DNA of 60,090 bases from assembly GCF_001424425.1 (NCBI RefSeq), contig NZ_LMPT01000001.1, forward strand, positions 1,200-61,289, written 5' to 3'. A model generated the notes under the pieces. It searched no databases. It was not told the origin of the DNA and saw nothing but the letters and a program-made list of their open reading frames with translations. This DNA is from Acidovorax sp. Leaf191. GTDB taxonomy: Bacteria; Pseudomonadota; Gammaproteobacteria; Burkholderiales; Burkholderiaceae_C. Of the stretch, positions 36,221-44,349 are shown in pieces. A program made the position numbers and the translations under genes. Each line of letters opens with the position of its first letter. Positions within the stretch are counted from its first letter, which is position 1.

Positions 36221-37933
36221 ATGAGCGACACCACGTTTGACACCATCATCATCGGCGGCGGCACCGCCGGCGCCCTGCTCGCCAACCGCCTGAGCGCCGA
36301 CGGCCGCTACCGCGTGCTGCTGATCGAAGCCGGCCGCAAGGACGACTACCACTGGATCCACATCCCCGTGGGCTACCTGTACTGCATCGGCAACCCGCGC
36401 ACCGACTGGCTCTACCACACCGAACCCGACGCGGGCCTGAACGGCCGCACCCTGCGCTACCCGCGCGGCAAGACGCTGGGCGGGTGCAGCAGCATCAACG
36501 GCATGATCTACATGCGCGGCCAGGCCCGCGACTACGACCAGTGGGCCGAGCTGACCGGCGACGCCAGCTGGCGCTGGGAGAACACCCTGCCCCACTTTCG
36601 CCGCCACGAGGACCACTGGCGGCTGGACCAGCCCGGCGGCGTGAATGAAAACTTCAAGCGCCTGCACGGCAACAAGTCCACCGGCAGCACCGGCGAGTGG
36701 CGGGTCGAAAAGCAGCGCCTGCGCTGGGACGTGCTGGACGCCTTCGCCCAGGCCGCGCAGCAGGCGGGCATTCCGGCCACCGACGACTTCAACGGCGGCG
36801 ACAACGAAGGCGTGGGCTACTTCGAGGTCAACCAGAAGAGCGGCTGGCGCTGGAACACGGCCAAGGCCTTCCTGCGCCCCACCTGCTACGGCCGCCCCAA
36901 CTTCGAGATGTGGACCAGCGCGCAGGCCGCCAAGCTCGTCATCGAGACCCAGCCCGACGGCAGCCGGCGCTGCACCGGCGTGCAGGTGTGGGACGGCCAC
37001 GAGATGGTCACCGCCCTGGCGACGGATGAAGTGATCCTCAGCGCCGGCGCCGTCAACTCGCCGCAGCTGCTGCAGCTGTCGGGCATCGGCCCCGCCGCGC
37101 TGCTGCGCCAGCACGGCATCGACGTGGCCGTCGACCTGCCGGGCGTGGGGGCCAACCTGCAGGACCACCTGCAGATCCGCGCGGTGTTCAAGGTCAATGG
37201 CGTGCCCACGCTCAATGCGATGGCCGGCTCGCTCTGGGGCAAGGCCAAGATCGGCCTGGAATACGCGATGAAGCGCAGCGGCCCCATGAGCATGGCGCCG
37301 TCCCAGCTGGGCGCGTTCACGCGCAGCAGCGCGAGCCAGCCCTACCCCAACATCGAATACCACGTGCAGCCGCTGTCGCTCGATGCCTTCGGCGAGCCGC
37401 TGCACAGCTTTCCGGCGTTCACGGCCAGTGTGTGCAACCTGAACCCCACGAGCCGCGGCACGGTGAACATCAAGGCGCCCGACTTCAAGGCCGCACCGGC
37501 CATCGCGCCCAACTACCTCTCCACGCCCGAAGACCGCCAGGTGGCCGCCGACAGCCTGCGTGTCACGCGCCGCATCGTGGCCCAGCCCGCGCTGGCCGCG
37601 TACCAGCCCGAGGAATGGAAGCCCGGCGTGCAGTTCGAGAGCGACGAAGACCTGGCCCGCCTGGCCGGCGACATCGCCACCACCATCTTCCACCCCGTGG
37701 GCACCACCAAGATGGGCCGCGACGGCGACCCGATGGCCGTGCTGGACTCGCAGATGCGCGTGCGCGACCCGCGCGGAGGCCCCGGGGCCGTGGTGGCCGG
37801 CCTGCGCGTGGTGGACGCGGGCGCCATGCCCACCATCACCAGCGGCAACACCAACTCGCCCACGCTGATGCTGGCCGAGAAGGCGGCGGAGTGGATCGTG
37901 AAGGCGCGTCAGGCAGCGCGCCAAGCGGCCTGA
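36221..37933 (+). CDS. GMC-family flavin oxidoreductase
   Basis: A 570-residue FAD enzyme related to choline and alcohol dehydrogenases. Motifs: FDTIIIGGGTAGALLANRLS at the N terminus, RYPRGKTLGGCSSINGMIYM, and the C-terminal active-site region with FHPVGTTKMG and SGNTNSPTLMLAEKAA. The start at 36221 (MSDTTFD) fits the family. It oxidises an alcohol or aldehyde whose identity is unknown. No betaine or aldehyde dehydrogenase gene is adjacent, so betA is not assigned. Confidence 0.9.
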   Translation: MSDTTFDTIIIGGGTAGALLANRLSADGRYRVLLIEAGRKDDYHWIHIPVGYLYCIGNPRTDWLYHTEPDAGLNGRTLRYPRGKTLGGCSSINGMIYMRGQARDYDQWAELTGDASWRWENTLPHFRRHEDHWRLDQPGGVNENFKRLHGNKSTGSTGEWRVEKQRLRWDVLDAFAQAAQQAGIPATDDFNGGDNEGVGYFEVNQKSGWRWNTAKAFLRPTCYGRPNFEMWTSAQAAKLVIETQPDGSRRCTGVQVWDGHEMVTALATDEVILSAGAVNSPQLLQLSGIGPAALLRQHGIDVAVDLPGVGANLQDHLQIRAVFKVNGVPTLNAMAGSLWGKAKIGLEYAMKRSGPMSMAPSQLGAFTRSSASQPYPNIEYHVQPLSLDAFGEPLHSFPAFTASVCNLNPTSRGTVNIKAPDFKAAPAIAPNYLSTPEDRQVAADSLRVTRRIVAQPALAAYQPEEWKPGVQFESDEDLARLAGDIATTIFHPVGTTKMGRDGDPMAVLDSQMRVRDPRGGPGAVVAGLRVVDAGAMPTITSGNTNSPTLMLAEKAAEWIVKARQAARQAA

Positions 37934-38020
37934 CGGGGGCGTGATGGAGTTTGATAGGGAGCGGATAGGGAGCGATGAGGGCTTGATGGCGGCATCGCAG
38001 GCGGCGGGCTCCAGCACTCC

Positions 38021-38092
38021 CACCCACCGTTCGGGCTGAGCTTGTCGAAGCCTGCGCCGCGCTTCGACGGGCTCGGCGCGGACGGTGGTGGG
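38021..38092. repeat. Palindromic repeat family 3, copy 1
   Basis: Arms caccgttcgggctgagcttg and a downstream gcttcgacgggctcggcgcg form a long imperfect hairpin. The phrase ttcgggctgagcttgtcgaa is typical of a REP-like element seen in many proteobacteria. It lies in the 314-bp gap after the GMC gene; the rest of the gap shows nothing else. Confidence 0.75.
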
Positions 38093-38247
38093 TTGCTGGA
38101 AGCCACCGGGCACGACCCCGGAACAACCGCAACGATCCTCGGCACCACCACCCATGCCCGCAGGCGGGCAGGCAGACAGGCAGGCCAGCGGGAACTGGCG
38201 TGGATGAAGCGAGGCGACCGCCTGCGATGTGACTACCATCGCGCCCC

Positions 38248-38601
38248 ATGTACTCCTCCACCTTCATCTTTGCCACCCGGCAATTCGACGACACCTTCCA
38301 CCGCCTGGACCAGGCGATTGCCACCGCCGCCCGCTCCATCGACGGCTACCTGGGTGAAGAGGCGTGGGAGGACACGGCGCGGGGCCTCGTCTCCAACGTG
38401 TACTACTGGCAGTCGCTCGAGGCACTGCAGGCGCTCATGAGCCACCCCGCCCACCTCGAGGCCAAGGCCGCGCAGGCGCAGTGGCTGAACGGCTACCAGG
38501 TGGTGGTGTCGCAGGTGCTGCGCACCTATGGCGACGACAAGCTCACAGGCCTGCTGCCCACTGCCGCCCTGTTTGCCGGCGGCAGCGCTCCCGCGCACTG
38601 A
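38248..38601 (+). CDS. Small antibiotic-biosynthesis-monooxygenase-like protein
   Basis: A 117-residue protein (MYSSTFIFATRQFDD). The pattern GYLGEEAWEDTARGLVSNVY, then YWQSLEALQALMSHPAHLEAK, fits the dimeric ferredoxin-like ABM/NIPSNAP fold of small heme-degrading or monooxygenase proteins. The exact role is unknown. It is convergent with the 110-residue hypothetical gene, 24 bp apart. Confidence 0.75.
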   Translation: MYSSTFIFATRQFDDTFHRLDQAIATAARSIDGYLGEEAWEDTARGLVSNVYYWQSLEALQALMSHPAHLEAKAAQAQWLNGYQVVVSQVLRTYGDDKLTGLLPTAALFAGGSAPAH

Positions 38602-38625
38602 GCCATACCGGCGGCGGGACATCCG

Positions 38626-38958
38626 CTAGCGGATACCGCCCACATAGCGCGGCACCTCGGGGGCGGGCTCGGGCGCGGCAGGTGCACCGCGCTGGCGCAT
38701 GGCCTGGGTCGCCACGTCCAGCAGCGGGCGCCGCGCGGCAGGCGGTGGCGCAGCGTGCATGGCGTGGTCCAGCCGATCGGCCCAGTCGGCGAGTTCGGGC
38801 ACGCCGTCCTCCTGGGCGCGCTGGCGCGCAAAACGCACCACCTCGGCCGCATAGTCCACGTTCACGGCCATCCACTCGGTATCCGTCACGCGCCCCGTCT
38901 TGCGGCGCAGCAGCACGTGCAGGTGGGCGGCAATGGCCAGCTTGTCGGAATCAGGCAT
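38626..38958 (-). CDS. Hypothetical protein
   Basis: A 110-residue soluble protein. The start at 38958 (MPDSDKLAIAAHLHVLLRRK) has AAGGAG five bases upstream; an upstream Met at 38985 is less likely. The first 60 residues look helical and contain TDTEWMAVNVDYAAEVVRFA; the C-terminal 35 are Pro/Ala-rich. Not recognised. Divergently placed with respect to nothing conserved; it lies between the ABM-like gene and amtB. Confidence 0.65.
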   Translation of the reverse strand: MPDSDKLAIAAHLHVLLRRKTGRVTDTEWMAVNVDYAAEVVRFARQRAQEDGVPELADWADRLDHAMHAAPPPAARRPLLDVATQAMRQRGAPAAPEPAPEVPRYVGGIR

Positions 38959-39057
38959 GGTCGCTCCTTGAGACATAGGGGTCACAGTTCAGTGGAGGTA
39001 ACGTCTGAAGGGTGGCCCTGCCCACGGCCTTCGAGCCTGCGCCCCCCAGGCGAGGGC

Positions 39058-39134
39058 CGCCGTGGAACTGGCTTCGCCAGGCCACCGGTGGCGTCCCCCC
39101 CCAGGGGGAAGGCGCCGAAGGCGACTCAGGGGGA
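39058..39134 (-). repeat. Stop-proximal repeat family 1, copy G (behind amtB)
   Basis: A clean copy: cgtggaactggcttcgccag, gccaccggtggcgtcccccc, then agggggaaggcgccgaaggc and gactcaggggg. It ends seven bases from the amtB stop. Confidence 0.93.
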
Positions 39135-39140
39135 ACACCG

Positions 39141-40487
39141 CTACCCCCCCAACCGCTCACGGTGCTGGGCGATGTCCAGCCCCGTCTGCTCGCTCTGCTC
39201 GTCCACCCGCAGGCCCACCACGAAGTTGGTGATCCACAGCAGCACCCCGGTCACCACCAGGCTGTAGGCCATCACGGCGCCCACGCCGATGGCCTGGGTG
39301 AGCAGGCTGCCCGAGGCGCCGCCCACCGTGGGGCTGGCCAGCACGCCGGTGAGCAGCGAGCCCACGATCCCGCCGATGCCATGCACGCCGAACACATCCA
39401 GCGAATCATCGGCACGCAGCAGGCGCTTGAGCCCCGTGGCGCCCCAGTAGCACGCCAGGCCCTCCACCAGCCCGATGATCACCGCCGAGCGCAGCGTGAC
39501 AAAACCCGCGGCCGGCGTGATGGCCACCAGGCCCGCGATGAGGCCCGAGCACAGCCCCAGCAGCGACGGGCGGCCGCGCACGATCCACTCGCCCACCATC
39601 CACGACAGGGCGCCCGCGGCCGCCGCCAGGTGCGTGACCGCCATCGCCAGGCCCGCACGGCCATCGGCCGCCACGGCCGAACCGGCGTTGAAGCCGAACC
39701 AGCCCACCCACAGCATGCCGGCGCCCGCCATGGTGAGCCCCAGGTTGTAGGGCTCGAAGGGCTCGCGCCCGTACCCCGTGCGCCGCCCCAGGAACCACGC
39801 GCAGACGAGCCCCGCGACGCCCGCGTTGACGTGCACCACCGAGCCACCCGCAAAGTCGAGCGCGCCCATCTTCGCGAGCCAGCCGCCGGGCTCCCACACC
39901 CAGTGCGCCACCGGCGCATAGACCACCAGGGTCCACAGGCTGGTGAAGATGAGCAGCGCAGAAAACCGCATGCGCTCGACCAGCGCCCCCACCAGCAGCG
40001 CGGCGGTGATGATGGCGAAGGTGAGCTGGAACATCGCGTACACCGACTCGGGGATGTGCGGCGCCACATGGCTCACCGCGAGCTTGCCGCCCGCGAGATC
40101 GAAGTCCAGCCCGGTAAAGCCCGCCCGGTCCCACCCGCCCAGCCACGGGCTGCCGGGCGTGAAGGCCAGCGAGTAGCCTGCCGCGAACCACCACAGGCTG
40201 ACCAGCGCCGCCACCGCCACCACGCTGGCCATGGTGTTGAGCACGTTCTTCTTGCGCACCATGCCCGCATAGAACAGCGCCACGCCCGGCAGCGTCATCA
40301 GCAGGACCAGCGCGGTCGAGGTCATCATCCAGCCGGTGTGCGCAGCGCTGATCGTGTCCTGGGCCACCAGCATGGGCCGCACGGGCGCAGGCACTGCGTC
40401 CGGCGGCGTGCCCTGCGCGAGCGCAGCCGCACACAGCCCCAAGGTCAAGACCACCCACGCCACAACCCGGTGCACAGTTCCCCGCAT
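39141..40487 (-). CDS. amtB: Ammonium transporter AmtB
   Basis: A 448-residue channel with a cleavable N-terminal signal (residues 1-24, ending LAQ) and eleven expected helices. Family marks: DTISAAHTGWMMTSTALVLL, FYAGMVRKKNVLN, VHVNAGVAGLVCAW and DVFGVHGIGGIVGS with the pore histidines. It conducts NH3/NH4+ across the inner membrane. AAGGAG lies five bases before the ATG. It is unusual that no glnK gene adjoins it. A sigma-54 promoter and NtrC-type sites are visible upstream. Confidence 0.96.
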   Translation of the reverse strand: MRGTVHRVVAWVVLTLGLCAAALAQGTPPDAVPAPVRPMLVAQDTISAAHTGWMMTSTALVLLMTLPGVALFYAGMVRKKNVLNTMASVVAVAALVSLWWFAAGYSLAFTPGSPWLGGWDRAGFTGLDFDLAGGKLAVSHVAPHIPESVYAMFQLTFAIITAALLVGALVERMRFSALLIFTSLWTLVVYAPVAHWVWEPGGWLAKMGALDFAGGSVVHVNAGVAGLVCAWFLGRRTGYGREPFEPYNLGLTMAGAGMLWVGWFGFNAGSAVAADGRAGLAMAVTHLAAAAGALSWMVGEWIVRGRPSLLGLCSGLIAGLVAITPAAGFVTLRSAVIIGLVEGLACYWGATGLKRLLRADDSLDVFGVHGIGGIVGSLLTGVLASPTVGGASGSLLTQAIGVGAVMAYSLVVTGVLLWITNFVVGLRVDEQSEQTGLDIAQHRERLGG

Positions 40488-40521
40488 GAAGGCTCCTTAT
40501 CGCAAATTGTTACAAGCAGGT

Positions 40522-40537
40522 TGCACGAGCCATGCCA
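40522..40537 (-). promoter_or_regulatory. Sigma-54 promoter of amtB
   Basis: On the minus strand TGGCATGGCTCGTGCA matches the sigma-54 pattern TGGCACG-N4-TTGCA at all but two informative positions and keeps the exact GG-N10-GC spacing. The start would fall about 20-25 bases before the amtB ATG. Confidence 0.78.
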
Positions 40538-40609
40538 GCAGAAAATGCCAGGGAGATGCAGGGGGTGCCCCAGCCCCATGCCCCGGAAAGGGGTCGGGAA
40601 ACCCCCAAT

Positions 40610-40624
40610 GCACCACAGGGGTGC
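40610..40624 (-). promoter_or_regulatory. NtrC-type binding site upstream of amtB
   Basis: GCACC-ACAGG-GGTGC is a perfect dyad with the five-base spacing of NtrC sites, about 75-100 bp upstream of the sigma-54 promoter, the usual enhancer distance. A second dyad, GCACC-N6-GGTGC, lies at 40715-40730. Confidence 0.65.
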
Positions 40625-40714
40625 GGCCGTTACAGTTGCGGCACTCGAGAGCGCGCTTCGGTGTGCCAAGCGAGGGGCCCGAGGAGACACTTTCTACCAA
40701 TAAACATATTCAAA

Positions 40715-40730
40715 GCACCCAACGAGGTGC
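40715..40730. promoter_or_regulatory. Second NtrC-like dyad
   Basis: GCACC-CAACGA-GGTGC has the NtrC half-sites but a six-base spacer instead of five. It lies between amtB and the divergent TSUP gene and might act on either. Weaker evidence than the first site. Confidence 0.4.
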
Positions 40731-40852
40731 AGACCCTTTCCAGGCGCTGGCGATCCCAGCGCCTTTTTCTTGCCTGCTCGCAGCGTGTGCGGCCTCTCCG
40801 GGCGCACCGATGGCTCCTGAATTGATAGCGCACCGGGTGCGACAATCCAGCG

Positions 40853-41611
40853 ATGGAATGGATTTTTATCACCCTGGCCTCGCTGCTGGCAGGGTTTGTG
40901 GACGCGATCGTGGGCGGAGGGGGGCTGGTGATGGTGCCGGCGCTGTTCGCGGCTTTTCCGGCGGCGCCGCCGGCCACGCTGCTGGGCACCAACAAGGCCG
41001 CGTCGGTGTGGGGCACGGCCATGGCCACCTGGCAGTACAGCCGGCGCGTGCAGGTGCGGTGGCACGCCATGCTGCCCGCGGCCGCCGCGGGGTTCGCGGG
41101 CTCTTTTGCCGGCGCGTGGGCCGTGACGGTGATGTCGGCGGACTTTCTGCGCAAGCTGCTGCCGCTGGTGCTGCTGGGTGTGCTGGCCTACACCCTGGCC
41201 AAGAAGGAGCTGGGGCGGCACCACACGCCGCGCTACAGCGGCCGCACGGAGGTGGTGGCCGCCAGCCTGATCGGCGTGCTGATCGGTTTCTACGACGGGT
41301 TCTTCGGCCCCGGCACCGGCAGCTTCTTCGTCTTTTTGTTCGTGCGGCTGCTGGGGTATGACTTCCTCAACGCATCGGCGTCGGCCAAACTGCTCAACTG
41401 CGCGACCAACTTTGCCGCCATCGCACTGTTCGCGGCCAAGGGCCACGTGTGGTGGCACTTCGCGGTGACGCTGGCGGTGGCCAACGTGGTGGGCAGCCTG
41501 CTGGGCACGCACCTGGCACTCAAGCACGGCACGGGCTTTGTGCGCGGCATCTTCATCATGGTGGTGAGCACGCTGATCCTCAAGACCGGCTACGACGCAT
41601 TTCTTCGGTAA
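40853..41611 (+). CDS. TSUP-family permease
   Basis: A 252-residue protein with seven to eight helices of the TauE/SafE sulfite exporter family. Signs: VDAIVGGGGLVMVPALFAAF, LLGTNKAASVWGT, and the repeat IGFYDGFFGPGTGSFFVFLF. Members export sulfite or take up sulfur- or carbon-containing anions; the substrate cannot be told. It is divergent from amtB. Confidence 0.9.
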   Translation: MEWIFITLASLLAGFVDAIVGGGGLVMVPALFAAFPAAPPATLLGTNKAASVWGTAMATWQYSRRVQVRWHAMLPAAAAGFAGSFAGAWAVTVMSADFLRKLLPLVLLGVLAYTLAKKELGRHHTPRYSGRTEVVAASLIGVLIGFYDGFFGPGTGSFFVFLFVRLLGYDFLNASASAKLLNCATNFAAIALFAAKGHVWWHFAVTLAVANVVGSLLGTHLALKHGTGFVRGIFIMVVSTLILKTGYDAFLR

Positions 41612-41700
41612 CCCCCTGAGTCGCCTTCGGCGCCGCCCCCTGGAGGGGGACGCCCCCAGCGCGGCGGGGCGGCCCTTGCGCGGGGGCACTGGGCTGGGGC
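41612..41700 (+). repeat. Stop-proximal repeat family 1, copy H (behind the TSUP gene)
   Basis: It starts directly after the TAA with ccccctgagtcgccttcggc, has the ccccctggaggggg turn, then gcgcggcggggcggcccttg, the variant block shared with copies A and C. Confidence 0.93.
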
Positions 41701-41776
41701 GCGCCGGTAGTGCAGACCGCGCCCTGCAACCGCGGGCCCAGCCCCTGCGTCCGGTTGGGGACACCGCTCTAAACCT

Positions 41777-41796
41777 GTTGTGAATTGGCACACAAC
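41777..41796. promoter_or_regulatory. Short inverted repeat upstream of the Fur-like box
   Basis: gttgtg and cacaac flank aattggca. It lies 40 bp upstream of the Fur-like box and could be an operator; no regulator can be named. Confidence 0.3.
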
Positions 41797-41837
41797 GGGG
41801 CTTTGAGGGTTGTCCGCAGGCCCAAGGAAAAAATTCG

Positions 41838-41856
41838 CATATTTATAATCATTACC
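41838..41856. promoter_or_regulatory. Fur-like box with overlapping -10 element
   Basis: catatttataatcattacc matches the 19-base Fur consensus at 15 of 19 positions. A perfect TATAAT (41844-41849) lies inside it, so bound Fur would cover the -10 region. No clear -35 was found. The downstream unit is the ABC importer/porin operon. Confidence 0.65.
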
Positions 41857-41867
41857 ACTTGATGACG

Positions 41868-41943
41868 GCAGGCTTCGCGTTTTGCGATGCCTGCGCGTTC
41901 GAACCACCAGCCTCCGGCCTGCTACCCGCATGCCGGATTTTTT
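41868..41943 (+). promoter_or_regulatory. Leader with possible transcription attenuator
   Basis: A terminator-like hairpin ccggc/gccgg (41914-41936) followed by six T (41938-41943) lies 33 bp before the substrate-binding protein gene. Upstream, gcaggc (41868-41873) can pair either with gcctgc at 41889-41894 or with gcctgc at 41917-41922, inside the terminator. The alternative pairings suggest a switch; no leader peptide or known riboswitch motif is seen. Confidence 0.4.
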
Positions 41944-41975
41944 GTACCTGAAATACCCCTGACAGGACCCCTCCC

Positions 41976-42740
41976 ATGAAATTGTTCAAGGCTGTAGCCA
42001 CCGCCCTCGCGCTTTGTGCCGCTTTCACTTCTGCCCAGGCCCGCACGCTGGACGAGGTTAAGAAGGACGGCAAGATCCTGATTGCGACCGAGGGGCAGTT
42101 CGCTCCGTTCAATTTCTTCAACGGCACCACGCTGACGGGCTTCGAAGTGGAGACGGCCGAACTGGTGGCCAAGAAGATGGGTGTGACCATCCAGTGGAAG
42201 ACCCTGGGCTTCGACGCCCTGCTGACCGGACTGCGCCAGGACCGCTGGGACCTGGTGATCGCCTCGCACGGCATCACCGACGAGCGCGCCAAGGCCGTCA
42301 CCTTCACCGACCCGCACTACTGCTCGGGCGGCATGATCATCGCCATGGACCCCGCTATCAAGAGCGCCAAGGACCTGGCCGGCAAGGTGGTGGCCGTGCA
42401 GACCGGCACCAGCTACCTCGAGAACGTGCAGAAGGTCTCCTCCATCAAGGAAATGAAGAACTTCCCCACCGACGTGGACGCCCGCAGCGCCCTGAACTCG
42501 CGCCGCGTGGACGCCTGGGTGACCGACCGCTTCGTGGCCAAGGCCGTGGCCGAGAAGAACCCCGGCGCCGGCTTCAAGCTGGGCGACATGCTGTTCATCG
42601 AGCGCATCGCTGCGGCCGTGGCCAAGGGCAACACCTCGCTGGCCGGCGGCTGGAACAAGGCCCTGGCCGAAGTCATGGCCGACGGCAGCTATGCCGCGCT
42701 GTCCAAGAAGTATTTCAACGAAGACGTCCGCTGCCAGTAA
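41976..42740 (+). CDS. Amino-acid-type ABC transporter, substrate-binding protein
   Basis: A 254-residue periplasmic binding protein. Signal peptide: residues 1-22, ending AQA. Family pattern: KILIATEGQFAPFNFF, GFEVETAELVAKKMGV and VAVQTGTSYLENVQ (SBP_bac_3). It delivers a polar amino acid or related solute to the permease encoded 35 bp downstream. An AGGA site lies nine bases before the ATG. The upstream Fur-like box makes control by iron likely, unusual for an amino acid importer; the ligand is therefore worth caution. Confidence 0.92.
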   Translation: MKLFKAVATALALCAAFTSAQARTLDEVKKDGKILIATEGQFAPFNFFNGTTLTGFEVETAELVAKKMGVTIQWKTLGFDALLTGLRQDRWDLVIASHGITDERAKAVTFTDPHYCSGGMIIAMDPAIKSAKDLAGKVVAVQTGTSYLENVQKVSSIKEMKNFPTDVDARSALNSRRVDAWVTDRFVAKAVAEKNPGAGFKLGDMLFIERIAAAVAKGNTSLAGGWNKALAEVMADGSYAALSKKYFNEDVRCQ

Positions 42741-42775
42741 GCACGACCCGCTCGTAGTCACCCGGGTCTTTTTTC

Positions 42776-43558
42776 ATGCTCACTGCCTTTTGGCCGCAGC
42801 GCTGGAGCCGCCAGCAGCGCAGCAACGCCACGCTCGTCTCGGCCGTCATCCTGATGGTGCTGGCGCTGTCACTGCTGGGCAGCTTGCTGTCCTTTTTGCC
42901 CGATCCCATCGGCCCCAACGCCCAGGCGTTCTCTGACGGCGCGCGCACCACCCTGTGGCTCACGCTGATCAGCGGCAGCGTGGGGCTGGTGCTGGGCACC
43001 GCCGCGGCGCTGGCCCGCACCGCGCGCTTCGCGGCCGTGCGCTGGGTCGCGAGCTTCTACATCTGGGTCATCCGCGGCACGCCGCTCTTGGTGCAGATCC
43101 TGTTCGTGTACTTCGCGCTGCCCGTGCTGGTGCCGGGCCTGAACCTGCCCGACTTCGCGGCCGCCGTGCTGGCACTGGGCCTGAACGTGGGCGCCTACAA
43201 CGCCGAGGCGATCCGCGCCGGCCTGCTGGCCGTGCCGCGCGGCCAGACCGAGGCCGCCAAGGCCCTGGGCCTGGGGCGGATGCACGTCTTCCTGGACGTG
43301 GTGTTTCCGCAGGCGTTCAAGATCTCGCTGCCGCCGCTGGTGAGCAACTTCGTGGCGCTGCTCAAGGACTCGTCGCTGGCCTACGCCATCGGCGTGGTGG
43401 AGCTGACCAATGTGGGCAACCGCATCCAGTCGGCCACGTTCCAGCCCATTGCCACGCTGTCCACCGTGGCCATCACCTACCTGCTGCTGACCACCCTGGT
43501 CACGCAGATCTCGAACGCGGTGGAGTACCGCTTCGATGTGGAAGGCCGCAACCAATGA
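42776..43558 (+). CDS. Amino-acid-type ABC transporter, permease
   Basis: A 260-residue HisM/GlnP-type permease with five helices. It has the N-terminal segment [19 protein letters not shown], the [12 protein letters not shown] stretch and the EAA loop [20 protein letters not shown] that contacts the ATPase. It is co-transcribed with the binding protein and ATPase; a homodimer is likely because only one permease gene is present. Confidence 0.93.
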   Translation: MLTAFWPQRWSRQQRSNATLVSAVILMVLALSLLGSLLSFLPDPIGPNAQAFSDGARTTLWLTLISGSVGLVLGTAAALARTARFAAVRWVASFYIWVIRGTPLLVQILFVYFALPVLVPGLNLPDFAAAVLALGLNVGAYNAEAIRAGLLAVPRGQTEAAKALGLGRMHVFLDVVFPQAFKISLPPLVSNFVALLKDSSLAYAIGVVELTNVGNRIQSATFQPIATLSTVAITYLLLTTLVTQISNAVEYRFDVEGRNQ

Positions 43559-44301
43559 CAGGCGCGTCCACACCCTTCATCGTCGTGGACCGGGTCTGCA
43601 AGTCGTTCGGCGCCCACCAGGTGCTGCGCGATGTGTCGACCGTGTTCAACACCGGCGAGGTCACCGTGATCATCGGTGCATCGGGCTCGGGCAAGAGCAC
43701 CTTGCTGCGCGCCATCAACCGGCTCGAACCCCACGACTCCGGCCGCATCACCATCGGGGGCGAAGACGTCACCGACGACCTGGCCACGCTGCAAAAGCAG
43801 CGCAGCGAGGTCGGCATGGTGTTCCAGCAGTTCAACCTGTTCGGCCACATGAGCGTGCTGGACAACGTGACCTTGGCCCCCCGCCGCATCCGCCGCACGC
43901 CACGCGCACAGGCCAACGAGCAGGCCATGGCCCTGCTGCGCCGCGTGGGCATGCAGGACCATGCGCAGAAGTACCCCTGGCAACTGTCGGGCGGGCAGCA
44001 GCAGCGCGTGGCCATTGCCCGCGCGCTGGCCATGCAGCCCCAGGTGATGCTGTTCGACGAGCCCACCTCGGCCCTGGACCCGGAGATGGTGCAGGAGGTG
44101 CTCGACGTGATGCGCGAGCTCGCCCGTGGCGGCATGACCATGATCGTGGTGACCCACGAGATGGGCTTTGCCCGCGAGGTGGCCGACCGCGTGATGTTCT
44201 TCGACCAGGGGCGCATCGCGCACGACGCACCTCCCAGCGAATTTTTTACCAACCCCGCCAACGACCGTATCCGAGCCTTCATCGGACGCATGGGCGCCTG
44301 A
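43555..44301 (+). CDS. Amino-acid-type ABC transporter, ATP-binding protein
   Basis: A 248-residue ATPase: Walker [11 protein letters not shown]-loop in MVFQQFNLF, signature LSGGQQQR, Walker B VMLFDEP, switch His in VVTHEM. It belongs to the GlnQ/HisP group for polar amino acids. Its ATG overlaps the permease stop (ATGA), so translation is coupled. Confidence 0.95.
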   Translation: MTGASTPFIVVDRVCKSFGAHQVLRDVSTVFNTGEVTVIIGASGSGKSTLLRAINRLEPHDSGRITIGGEDVTDDLATLQKQRSEVGMVFQQFNLFGHMSVLDNVTLAPRRIRRTPRAQANEQAMALLRRVGMQDHAQKYPWQLSGGQQQRVAIARALAMQPQVMLFDEPTSALDPEMVQEVLDVMRELARGGMTMIVVTHEMGFAREVADRVMFFDQGRIAHDAPPSEFFTNPANDRIRAFIGRMGA

Positions 44302-44349
44302 GATCCAGGTGCTCTGCGACAACCACCACAAGCCCCTACCGGAGTGACC

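Noticed and set aside
41891..41910. gttcgaacc as a tRNA T-arm
   Set aside because: No acceptor, D or anticodon arm can be built around it.
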